Below are positions 24,786 through 32,174 of a stretch of 64,000 nucleotides of DNA, piece after piece. The translations under genes were made by a program, and so were the position numbers. A model generated the notes under the pieces. The model did not search any database and was not told the origin of the DNA. It worked only from the letters and a program-made list of their open reading frames with translations. Origin of the DNA: JAAYEA01 sp012689325. Lineage in GTDB: Bacteria > Chloroflexota > Anaerolineae > JAAYEA01. The stretch is from positions 1 through 64,000 of the forward strand of contig DAITVZ010000006.1 in the NCBI GenBank assembly GCA_036841525.1. The letters are read 5' to 3'. Position 1 is the first letter of the stretch, and each line of letters begins with the position of its first letter.

Positions 24786-26277
24786 TCTATTGGGCGGGTT
24801 GAGCGCAGGACCATTCGAGCTGGCCTTGGTGGCCTCTGCTTTGCTGGTTCTGCTGGCGGTCCTGACCAGCAAGGTGTCTGACCGGGTCGGCGTGCCCGCG
24901 CTCCTTTTGTTCCTGGTGCTGGGGATGCTGGCTGGCTCGGATGGGCCGGGAGGGATCTATTTCGATGACCCTGCGCTGGCCCAAGCGGTGGGGACCGTTG
25001 CGCTGGTGCTGATCTTGTTCGCGGGCGGCTTGGGCACCGAGTGGGGGCGGGCGCGTCCGGTGTTGGGGGTCGGAATCACCCTGGCGACGGCCGGCGTGAT
25101 CATGACCGCTCTGCTTCTGGCGGTGTTTGTGTCGGCGGCGCTCAAGATCCCCTTTATCGACGCGCTGCTGCTGGGCTCGATCATCTCTTCCACAGACACG
25201 CCGGCGGTCTTTGCGGTCATGCGCGCGAAAAGGACCGGGTGGCGCGGCAAGCTGGGCGCCATACTCGAACTGGAGGCCGGGAGCAATGACCCCACAGCCA
25301 TCCTGCTGACCACCAGCGTGATCGGCGTGATCCAGTCCGGAGAGTCGCCGCTGCTTAGCCTGGCGCTGAGCTTTCTCCTGCAGATGGCCCTGGGCGCGGC
25401 CATAGGCTATCTGGCCGGGCGGCTTCTGCCGTGGCTGGTGAACCGCCTGAATCTGGGGCAAGATGGCCTCTACGCGCCACTGACCACCGCCTTGACGCTG
25501 CTCACCTATGCGGGCACGGCGCTGGTGGGCGGGAACGGGTTCCTGGCGGTGTACGTGGCGGGGCTGGTGGCGGGCAATAGCGAATTCATCCACCGCCGCA
25601 GCTTGATTCGGTTCCACGACGGCCTGGCCTGGGTCATGCAGATCGGGATGTTTCTCGTCCTGGGCTTGCTGGTCTTTCCCTCGCGGCTGCCCGCGGTCAT
25701 GGGGACCGGCCTGCTGGTGACCGTGATACTGATGCTGGTGGTGCGGCCGTTGGCCGTGTTCCTCCTCACGGCCCCCAGCCACCTCAAGGTGAGCGAGAAA
25801 ACAATGCTCTCGTGGGTGGGCCTCAAGGGCGCGGTGCCGATCATTCTGGCGACCTATCCGCTGCTTGCGGGGCTGCCACAGGCCGAGCTCATTTTCAACG
25901 TGGTGTTCTTTGTCGTGCTGGTCTCGGTGGTGGTGCAAGGCCCCACGATCCCATACCTGGCGAGGTGGCTGAAGTTGACCGAGCCGATGGGGCTGCAAGA
26001 GGCTGCTCCGCTGGAGATGAACGAGGTGGCGGGGCTGAACACCGCGCTGCAAGAGATCGTTCTTCCGGAAGGCGCGGCGAGCGTGGGCGAAAAGATCGTC
26101 GATCTCTGCTTGCCTGACGACTTTTTGGTGGTGCTGATCGAGCGCAATCGGGAGTATATCGTCCCCTACGGAGGGACCGTGCTGGAAGCTGGAGATCGCA
26201 TGTTCGTGATCTCGAACAAGCTGACGCTGGAGCGCCTGGGATCGCAGCTCACGCAATGCCCAGTCGGCCTTGGTTGA
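24772..26277 (+). CDS. CPA1-type K+/H+ antiporter with C-terminal RCK_C (TrkA_C) domain
   Basis: A 501-residue protein. About 12-13 transmembrane helices span residues 10-400, with the CPA signature LILFAGGLGTEW (about 80-91) and SIISSTDTPAVFAVM (about 139-153), including the Asp used for ion exchange, plus ELEAGSNDP (about 166-174). A cytosolic domain at about 425-495 (VGEKIVDLCLPDDFLVVLIER, GDRMFVIS) is a TrkA_C/RCK_C ligand-binding module, the architecture of NhaP2/CvrA. ATG 24772 has GGAGG at 24759-24763. It exports K+ or Na+ in exchange for protons. Confidence 0.9.
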   Translation: MGLADLLGGLSAGPFELALVASALLVLLAVLTSKVSDRVGVPALLLFLVLGMLAGSDGPGGIYFDDPALAQAVGTVALVLILFAGGLGTEWGRARPVLGVGITLATAGVIMTALLLAVFVSAALKIPFIDALLLGSIISSTDTPAVFAVMRAKRTGWRGKLGAILELEAGSNDPTAILLTTSVIGVIQSGESPLLSLALSFLLQMALGAAIGYLAGRLLPWLVNRLNLGQDGLYAPLTTALTLLTYAGTALVGGNGFLAVYVAGLVAGNSEFIHRRSLIRFHDGLAWVMQIGMFLVLGLLVFPSRLPAVMGTGLLVTVILMLVVRPLAVFLLTAPSHLKVSEKTMLSWVGLKGAVPIILATYPLLAGLPQAELIFNVVFFVVLVSVVVQGPTIPYLARWLKLTEPMGLQEAAPLEMNEVAGLNTALQEIVLPEGAASVGEKIVDLCLPDDFLVVLIERNREYIVPYGGTVLEAGDRMFVISNKLTLERLGSQLTQCPVGLG

Positions 26278-26297
26278 GTCGCACAGGCTGCTCTGCG

Positions 26298-26326
26298 TTG
26301 CGGATTCCGGGCGACTGTGCTATACT
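26298..26326 (+). promoter_or_regulatory. promoter for tRNA-Arg
   Basis: TTGCGG (26298-26303), 17 bp, TATACT (26321-26326), 42 bases upstream of the mature tRNA 5' end. Confidence 0.75.
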
Positions 26327-26368
26327 CTCGGGTGAACCGCATGGGCCGCGCCATTGGCCGCGCTTCGC

Positions 26369-26442
26369 GCCCCTGTAGCTCAGTGGACAAGAGCAACTGC
26401 CTTCTAAGCAGTGGGTCGCAGGTTCGAATCCTGCCAGGGGTA
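26369..26442 (+). tRNA. tRNA-Arg (anticodon UCU)
   Basis: Complete 74-nt cloverleaf. The acceptor stem GCCCCTG pairs with CAGGGGT (one G-U pair). The D arm is GCTC/GAGC. The anticodon arm ACTGC/GCAGT carries loop CTTCTAA, giving anticodon TCT, which reads AGA (and probably AGG). The T arm is GCAGG-TTCGAAT-CCTGC. The 3' CCA is not encoded, so it must be added post-transcriptionally. No other tRNA was seen. Confidence 0.97.
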
Positions 26443-26530
26443 CTACCGCATATCGCATGACCGTTTGGGCGCGACCGTGTCGAGCCTAGCCGCCAGGGTG
26501 CGCGGCGATCGAGTGCAAGGAGGCGCTTTC

Positions 26531-27664
26531 GTGAAGATCACGGACATCGAGGCAATCGCCTTTCGATACCGCTCCAAGATCGTCCAGGACGAGGAAGGGC
26601 ACGCTCATCCAGGGCCTGAGCACGATGCCACCGAGACGCTGACCAAGGTCAGCACCGATGCGGGGGTGGAGGGCTATTGCTTTGGCGGCAGCCAGGCGAC
26701 GGTGGAGGTGGCCCGCCCGGTGCTGGTGGGCCAAGATCCCTTCGATCGGGAGAGCATCTGGCAAAGGCTGCGCCAGTACCAGCGCATGGGCAAGGCGCGC
26801 ACGGCGCTGGCGGACCGCTACCTCGGCGTCATCGACCAGGCGCTCTGGGACCTGGCGGGACGCGCCACTGGCCTCCCCGTCTACAAGCTGCTGGGCGGGT
26901 ACCGTGACAAGGTCCTGGCCTATGCCAGCACCATGTGCGGCGATGACCTTCCGGACGGCCTGGATACCCCCGAATCCTACGCTGACTTTGCGCAGTCCTG
27001 CAAGGAAATGGGCTACACCGCGTTCAAGCTGCACACCTGGATGTCTCCCCTCGGACCGGACCCCAAACATGATGTGGCCGCTTGTCGCGCTGTGCGCGAG
27101 CGGGTGGGGCCTGACATGCGCCTCATGCTGGATTGCCACCATGACTATAGCCGGGAGGATGCTCTGTACATCGGCCGCGCTCTGGAGGAGTTGGACTATT
27201 ACTGGTTCGAGGAGCCGATGAACGAGCACAGCATCTCTTCCTATGTCTGGCTGACGGAGCAGTTGAGCATCCCCGTGATGGGGCCGGAGACTGCGGAAGG
27301 CAAGATGTACACGCGAGCCGAGTGGATCCTGCGCGGGGCGTCGGACATCAGCCGGTACGACGTGTGGCATGGCGGGATCACCCCCATGATGAAGACGATC
27401 CATCTTTGCGAGTCGTTCGGGGTGCGGCTGGAGGTCCATGGCGGCGGGCCGGGAAACCTGCAGGTCCTGGGCGCCATGGGCATCCCCGGCGAGTATTATG
27501 AATTGGGCCTCCTGCACCCCTTCATCGACCACTATGCCCGGACTCCCTGGTTGACCGAGCCGATCGACCCATTGCTGCCGGGCGGATATGTGCGGATTCC
27601 CCAGCGGCCAGGGCTGGGCATGGAGATCGATTGGGGCTATATCGAGAGGAATCGGATCAGGTAG
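26531..27664 (+). CDS. enolase-superfamily (mandelate racemase/muconate-lactonizing-like) enzyme
   Basis: A 377-residue two-domain enzyme. After the capping domain (residues 1-120) the barrel shows FKLHTWM (about 165, with the catalytic Lys), and the metal ligands Asp in LDCHHDY (about 200), Glu in WFEEPMNE (about 226) and Glu in GPETAEG (about 251). The C-terminal RLEVHGGGPGN (about 302) holds the general-base His. Start GTG 26531 has AAGGAGG upstream. This is the pattern of acid-sugar dehydratases in the mandelate racemase subgroup. The exact sugar acid is unknown. Confidence 0.88.
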   Translation: MKITDIEAIAFRYRSKIVQDEEGHAHPGPEHDATETLTKVSTDAGVEGYCFGGSQATVEVARPVLVGQDPFDRESIWQRLRQYQRMGKARTALADRYLGVIDQALWDLAGRATGLPVYKLLGGYRDKVLAYASTMCGDDLPDGLDTPESYADFAQSCKEMGYTAFKLHTWMSPLGPDPKHDVAACRAVRERVGPDMRLMLDCHHDYSREDALYIGRALEELDYYWFEEPMNEHSISSYVWLTEQLSIPVMGPETAEGKMYTRAEWILRGASDISRYDVWHGGITPMMKTIHLCESFGVRLEVHGGGPGNLQVLGAMGIPGEYYELGLLHPFIDHYARTPWLTEPIDPLLPGGYVRIPQRPGLGMEIDWGYIERNRIR

Positions 27665-27744
27665 GACAGAAGCAGCATGGTCGGCGTGGCCAGGGAGCGG
27701 CGCGCGGCCACTCTTGCGGGCACGGAAGCGGGCCAAAGGAGGTC

Positions 27745-27948
27745 ATGGTGGAACGTGCCAAGGAAATATGTGATCGCTGTGGAGAGCCCTTGGGCCCCAA
27801 TCCCGTGATGCGAGGGGAGAAGGTCTATTGCTGCCAAGCCTGCGCCTTTGAGGCGCAGCGCCCTGCCGATTGCGGCGGGCGAAGCGACTCGGTCATCCCT
27901 CACCAGGTGGTGCTGCCTGAATCGTATGAAAAAACCCAGTCCGAATAG
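27745..27948 (+). CDS. small zinc-ribbon protein
   Basis: A 67-residue protein whose core is CDRCGEPLGPNPVMRGEKVYCCQACAFEA: a CxxC knuckle followed after about 16 residues by CCQAC. This is the pattern of a small Cys4 zinc ribbon. An excellent Shine-Dalgarno (AAAGGAGG, 27735-27742) precedes the ATG. The end overlaps the CorA gene by 23 nt, so the two are likely co-expressed. The role is unknown. A metal-responsive accessory to the magnesium/cobalt channel is a guess from position only. Confidence 0.72.
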   Translation: MVERAKEICDRCGEPLGPNPVMRGEKVYCCQACAFEAQRPADCGGRSDSVIPHQVVLPESYEKTQSE

Positions 27949-29023
27949 CCTGTCGCCGACGCGACCCGCCGGGTCGCCGCTGAGCGAGCCGACGCCTCTG
28001 GAGCCCATGGTGGACGCGCCTTCACGCGCCCAGGCCGCGTCGATGGTGCAGCACGCCGCTTGCATGACCTACGGGGCGAACGGTGACTTTTCGGAACGGC
28101 AGGGGGTGGACCTCGCCAGCGTTCTTCCGTTGGATAGCCGGCGTGTGACATGGCTGGACATCCACGGCATGACGGAGCCAAGCGCCCTCGAGCCCTTTTC
28201 CACGTCCCTTGGTATCCACCCCCTCACCCTGGAAGATATCCTCAATACCGAGCAACGCCCCAAAATGGAAGACTTTGGTGACTATGTGTTCATCGACCTC
28301 AATATGCTCTGGTACGATAGCGAGCAAGGGGTCGAGGCCCAACAGGTGAGCTTTATCTTGGGCAGCCGATATGTGATCTCTTTTCAGCGCGGTGACGTGG
28401 ATGTCTTTGCGGGGGTCCGCGAGCGCCTGCGGAGCGGGAAGGGGCGCCTTCGCAAGATGGGCGCCGACTATTTGGCTTATGCGCTGGTGGACGCGGTGGT
28501 GGACAACTATTTCCTCGTTCTGGAAAAGCTCGGCGAGGAGATCGAAGACATCGAGGAGGCGCTGATCGCGAATCCAGGGCGAGAAACGCTCCGCGGGATT
28601 CACCATCTGAAGCGAGAGCTGCTGCACCTGCGCAAGTCGGTTTGGCCATTGCGAGAGGCGGTGGGGGCGCTGGATCGCGGCGAGTCGGCGCTGATTCAGC
28701 CTGGGACTCGCGCCTACCTCCGCGATGTGTACGATCACACCATCCAGGTCATCGATGCGCTGGAAACGTATCGGGACATGGTATCGGGCATGCTGGACAT
28801 CTATTTGTCCAGCATCAGCAACCGGATGAATGAGGTGATGAAAGTATTGACCATCATCAGCACCGTGTTCATCCCGCTGACTTTTCTCGCGGGGGTGTAT
28901 GGCATGAACTTTCGCTTCATGCCAGAGCTCTCGTGGCGATGGGGGTACCCGGCCCTATTGGGTATCATGTTGACCGTGGCGGCCGTGATGTTGGCGTTTT
29001 TCAGGCGGAAGAAGTGGCTCTAG
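27926..29023 (+). CDS. corA: CorA-family magnesium/cobalt channel
   Basis: A 365-residue channel. The large N-terminal cytosolic domain includes HPLTLEDILNTEQRPKMEDFGDYVFI (about residues 93-118, typical of CorA). A long helix follows, then two C-terminal transmembrane helices. The universally conserved GMN filter is in YGMNF (about 327), after FIPLTFLAGV. The C-terminus ends RRKKWL, the usual basic tail. It starts within the preceding zinc-ribbon gene. The first 30 residues are proline/serine-rich and probably disordered. Confidence 0.95.
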   Translation: MKKPSPNSLSPTRPAGSPLSEPTPLEPMVDAPSRAQAASMVQHAACMTYGANGDFSERQGVDLASVLPLDSRRVTWLDIHGMTEPSALEPFSTSLGIHPLTLEDILNTEQRPKMEDFGDYVFIDLNMLWYDSEQGVEAQQVSFILGSRYVISFQRGDVDVFAGVRERLRSGKGRLRKMGADYLAYALVDAVVDNYFLVLEKLGEEIEDIEEALIANPGRETLRGIHHLKRELLHLRKSVWPLREAVGALDRGESALIQPGTRAYLRDVYDHTIQVIDALETYRDMVSGMLDIYLSSISNRMNEVMKVLTIISTVFIPLTFLAGVYGMNFRFMPELSWRWGYPALLGIMLTVAAVMLAFFRRKKWL

Positions 29024-29049
29024 GGGGCACGGAAGATCCAGGAGGAGAA

Positions 29050-29499
29050 ATGAAAAAGTTCTTTCAGGAGTTCAAGGCGTTCGCTACCAAAGGCAACATA
29101 CTCGATCTGGCAGTCGCTTTCATGCTGACGACGGCCTTTGGCCAGATCACCCAGTCCTTCGTCAAGGACGTGATCATGCCGCCGATCGGGCTCTTGCTCG
29201 GGAAGGTGGACTTTGCGAACCTGTATATCAACCTGACCAGCACCAAGTACCCGACCCTGGCGGCGGCCAAGGAAGCTGGCGCGGCGGTCATCAGCTACGG
29301 CGCCTTCATCAACACGGTGATCAACTTTATCATCGTGGCGTTGGTGCTCTTCCTGATTGTCAAGGCCGTGAACAAGGCGGCGGCCAAGAAGGAAGCCGCT
29401 CCCGCGGCGCCCACCACCAAAGAGTGCCCGTACTGCTTCACCAATATCCCGATCAAGGCGACGCGCTGCCCGAACTGCACCTCTCCTTTGGGGGGCTAG
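29050..29499 (+). CDS. mscL: large-conductance mechanosensitive channel with C-terminal zinc ribbon
   Basis: A 149-residue protein. Residues 1-105 are MscL: the N-terminal amphipathic helix (FFQEFKAFATKGNILDLAVAF), TM1 with ITQSFVKDVIMPPIGLLLG, a periplasmic loop and TM2 (FINTVINFIIVALVLFLIVKAVN). An Ala-rich linker (AAAKKEAAPAAPTTK) leads to CPYCFTNIPIKATRCPNC (about 126-143), a Cys4 zinc ribbon absent from the E. coli protein. GGAGGAG precedes the ATG. It is the osmotic safety valve. The cytosolic ribbon may add gating control or a protein contact. Confidence 0.94.
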   Translation: MKKFFQEFKAFATKGNILDLAVAFMLTTAFGQITQSFVKDVIMPPIGLLLGKVDFANLYINLTSTKYPTLAAAKEAGAAVISYGAFINTVINFIIVALVLFLIVKAVNKAAAKKEAAPAAPTTKECPYCFTNIPIKATRCPNCTSPLGG

Positions 29500-29604
29500 G
29501 CCTGGCGAAAGCGTGCGAGCATATGACGCGCATCCTATACTAGGCGGGCCCTCTGCGCTATGCTGTTAGCTGGGGACCAGACGGATTTTCGCTGGGAGTT
29601 CCAG

Positions 29605-30855
29605 ATGAACGACAGGTTCGGGCTCGCAAGGCGCAAGGATGTGGCGTGGGTGCTGGTCGCGGCGCTCGTGTTGGGGTTGCTGGCGGCTGGACCTGCGCTG
29701 GCAGCCGAGCCGGCGTCGTGGCCAGAGGTGGCGGTGACCAAGGTGGTTGGAGGCATCCAACGGCCGGTCCATGTGACCCACGCCGGGGATGGCTCCAACC
29801 GCCTTTTCGTTGTGGAGCAGGCCGGGCGGATCATGCTGGCGAAGAACGGTGCGGTTCAGCCCGTTCCTTTTCTCGACATTCGCGAGCGCGTGTTGTGCTG
29901 TGGGGAGCGCGGCCTGTTGAGCGTAGCCTTCCCGCCGAACTATGCCGCCAAGGGCTGGTTCTACGTTTACTATATCGACAAGGAGAACCGGTCGGTGGTC
30001 GCGCGCTTTCGGGTGGGCGCCGACTCTGACCTGGCGGACGCGGCCAGTGAGGAGATCCTCTTGACGGTACCCCAGCCCTACGTCAATCACAAGGGGGGCC
30101 AGTTGGCCTTTGGCCCCGTTGACGGCTACCTCTACATCGGGCTGGGCGATGGGGGCAGCGCGGGCGATCCCGGAAACCGGGCGCAAGACCCGGCACAGTT
30201 GCTGGGCAAGATACTGCGCATCGATGTGGAATCCGGCGCGCAGCCCTATGCAGTCCCAACAGATAACCCCTATGTGGGCGATACTACGTACCGTCCGGAG
30301 ATCTGGGCCCTGGGCCTGCGCAATCCCTGGCGGTTCTCTTTCGATCGGCTGACGGGTGACCTATACATCGGCGACGTGGGGCAGAGCGCCTATGAAGAGA
30401 TCGACTTCCAGGCAACCACCAGCGCCGGCGGGGAGAACTATGGTTGGCGGATCCTGGAAGCGCTGCACTGCTACAGCCCGTCGGCTGGCTGCGTTCCGCC
30501 GGAGCGGTACGCGCCTCCCGTGATCGAGCATGCCCATGCAGAGCAATGGGTCTCCATTACCGGGGGAGTCGTCTATCGCGGGCGGGACCACGCCTCACTG
30601 CAAGGCATCTATCTGTATGGCGACTATGGCAACGGGGATATCTGGGGCTTGCGGCGCGCCGGGGGGCAGTGGGCGAACACCCGTTTGCTCGTCACCAACT
30701 ATAACATCTCGACGTTTGGCGAGGATGAGCGAGGCACGGTGCTTGTCGCTGACTATGCCACGGGCGACATCTATGCGATCACCGCGGCTGCTCCGACGGC
30801 GACGCCTGCCCCAACGCGGCTCCCCCTTTTGCTGCCCCTGATACTGAAGCACTGA
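29605..30855 (+). CDS. secreted PQQ-type glucose/sorbosone dehydrogenase-like protein
   Basis: A 416-residue secreted six-bladed propeller. The signal peptide runs to about residue 34 (VLVAALVLGLLAAGPALAAEP). The GSDH pattern follows: RPVHVTHAGDGSNRLFVVEQAGRI, GERGLLSVAFPPNY, NHKGGQLAFGPVDGYLYIGLGDGG (Ca/PQQ-site loop) and EIWALGLRNPWRFSFDR. The ATG at 29605 is chosen because the signal peptide starts there. An upstream ATG at 29560 would add 15 polar residues. The protein ends with a TPAPTRLPLLLPLILKH tail, a form seen on many Chloroflexi surface proteins. It oxidises aldoses if PQQ is supplied. Confidence 0.87.
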   Translation: MNDRFGLARRKDVAWVLVAALVLGLLAAGPALAAEPASWPEVAVTKVVGGIQRPVHVTHAGDGSNRLFVVEQAGRIMLAKNGAVQPVPFLDIRERVLCCGERGLLSVAFPPNYAAKGWFYVYYIDKENRSVVARFRVGADSDLADAASEEILLTVPQPYVNHKGGQLAFGPVDGYLYIGLGDGGSAGDPGNRAQDPAQLLGKILRIDVESGAQPYAVPTDNPYVGDTTYRPEIWALGLRNPWRFSFDRLTGDLYIGDVGQSAYEEIDFQATTSAGGENYGWRILEALHCYSPSAGCVPPERYAPPVIEHAHAEQWVSITGGVVYRGRDHASLQGIYLYGDYGNGDIWGLRRAGGQWANTRLLVTNYNISTFGEDERGTVLVADYATGDIYAITAAAPTATPAPTRLPLLLPLILKH

Positions 30856-30872
30856 GATCCTTGGCCTGGTCG

Positions 30873-30918
30873 CGCTCTCAGAGCCACGACGTAGCGGCAT
30901 CTCCAGGCTCTGAGAGCG
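30873..30918. terminator. perfect 13-bp hairpin between convergent genes
   Basis: CGCTCTCAGAGCC (30873-30885) pairs exactly with GGCTCTGAGAGCG (30906-30918) around a 20-nt loop. It lies between the convergent dehydrogenase and Fe-S protein genes. Neither side has a T-tract, so if it terminates transcription it does so in an atypical way. Confidence 0.5.
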
Positions 30919-30928
30919 GGGCAGGTCG

Positions 30929-32053
30929 TCAGGGATCGTCGGTGTGGGCTGCTTGTCTGGTACGCTCCTGGCGCAGATCGTCGAGCGAGATGCCGCGATC
31001 CTGGGCGCGCTGCTCCATCCACTCATCCATGTCCGCCGGCGGCGGGGAGGCGAGGGGCCGCCGGACAAGCTGCAGCGCCTCGGCAGGACACACCGAGACG
31101 CAGATGCCACAGCCCAGGCAGCGGTTCTCGTCCACGGCGCATACTCTATCGACGGTCAGCGCATGGAATGGGCAGCGCTCGGTGCAGAGCTCGCAGCCGG
31201 TGCAGAGCTCCTGGTCCACCTGAACCAGGAAATCCGAGTGAGCGATGGCGGTAGGGATGGCGAACTCGGCCACGCCGCGCAGGATGCCGCAGCAGCAGGT
31301 GCAGCAGTTGCAGATGAAAAAGTGCCCCGTGCGGTAGTTGCCGGTGGTGTGGACGAGCCCCTCCTTTTCGGCCTCCCGCAGGATGCACAGAGCCTCCTCC
31401 TTCGAGATCGCTTGTGTGACGGTGCTGTGGTCAAAGGCGTGCTCTGCGGTGGAAAAGGTGATGCAGTTGTGCACCGTGTGGTCGCAGCCTTTGCCAACGA
31501 GGCGCTGCTGTGTGCGGCAGAGGCAATCCTGAACGCCCCACGACCTGGCCTCATCCAGGATCGCTGCGGCGCTCTCGTGGGAATAGACCTCCATGTCAAA
31601 GCGAACGGCCTCGCCTACCGGGATGACCCTGTTCAGTGGCGGGTTGTGGCGTACCATCGTGCCGCCCTGGCTCTCCTGGTAATAGGCCTCGAACAGCGCG
31701 GCCAGCTCGGCGTCCATACGGGGGAGCTGCATCTCATAGATGCCCACGGCAACGGGCATGAGCCAGAACCCAAGCTTCCGATCATGGCGCCCCGCAAAGA
31801 TGAGCCCCTTGCGCGCCATCTCTTTGAGCATGGCATAGGCTGCTTTGGGGTCCACATCAGCCCGTGCGGCGATCTCCTCGGCGGTCTCGGGGACCAGCTT
31901 CATCACCGCGGCAAGGGCCGCTTCGTCGGGCGTGAAGAGCTTGGCGAGCAGCCGGACCTCCGCCCCGCTCGGAGTGGGGCTAAAGCCGTTGGGGATGGCG
32001 TCCAGCCGCTCGGCGAGCTTGTGGTAGATTTCCTCGCTTTGTACCATCGGCAT
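30929..32053 (-). CDS. winged-helix plus 4Fe-4S ferredoxin protein
   Basis: A 374-residue protein. Residues about 35-95 look like a winged-helix domain (ETAEEIAARADVDPKAAYAMLKEMARKGLIF). The rest is Cys-rich: CLCRTQQRLVGKGCDHTVHNC (about 178-198), CNCCTCCCG (about 252), then two classical clusters, CTGCELCTERCP (about 285) and CLGCGICVSVCP (about 313). It is cytosolic. It may be an electron carrier or a redox-sensing DNA-binding protein. The start is either ATG 32053 or ATG 32047: GAGGGAGAG directly upstream serves both. No reductase partner is adjacent. Confidence 0.82.
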   Translation of the reverse strand: MPMVQSEEIYHKLAERLDAIPNGFSPTPSGAEVRLLAKLFTPDEAALAAVMKLVPETAEEIAARADVDPKAAYAMLKEMARKGLIFAGRHDRKLGFWLMPVAVGIYEMQLPRMDAELAALFEAYYQESQGGTMVRHNPPLNRVIPVGEAVRFDMEVYSHESAAAILDEARSWGVQDCLCRTQQRLVGKGCDHTVHNCITFSTAEHAFDHSTVTQAISKEEALCILREAEKEGLVHTTGNYRTGHFFICNCCTCCCGILRGVAEFAIPTAIAHSDFLVQVDQELCTGCELCTERCPFHALTVDRVCAVDENRCLGCGICVSVCPAEALQLVRRPLASPPPADMDEWMEQRAQDRGISLDDLRQERTRQAAHTDDP

Positions 32054-32112
32054 CTCTCCCTCAGTCCAATCTACGTCTATAAACCCCCAAGCTGGCCCGG
32101 GGTTGTGCCGAG

Positions 32113-32140
32113 TTGCCAGGATGGGACGGCCGTGTAGAAT
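32113..32140 (+). promoter_or_regulatory. promoter of the helicase-nuclease operon
   Basis: TTGCCA (32113-32118), 16 bp, TAGAAT (32135-32140), ending 34 bases before the preferred ATG at 32175. It argues against the earlier in-frame starts. Confidence 0.6.
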
Positions 32141-32174
32141 GAACCAAGCTCTCTCGCCTCATGGAGTACGTGGG

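Noticed and set aside
24787..26256. 489-residue minus-strand open frame antisense to the antiporter
   Set aside because: The translation is Gln/His/Arg-rich, as expected opposite a membrane protein. No domain.
29531..29560. Promoter with TATACT at 29536 for the sugar dehydrogenase gene
   Set aside because: No acceptable -35 hexamer at 16-18 bp upstream, so it was left out of the features.
32103..32174. Earlier in-frame starts for the first helicase-like gene
   Set aside because: They lie within or before the predicted promoter (32113-32140). The ATG at 32175 has GGAG upstream and directly precedes the conserved region.
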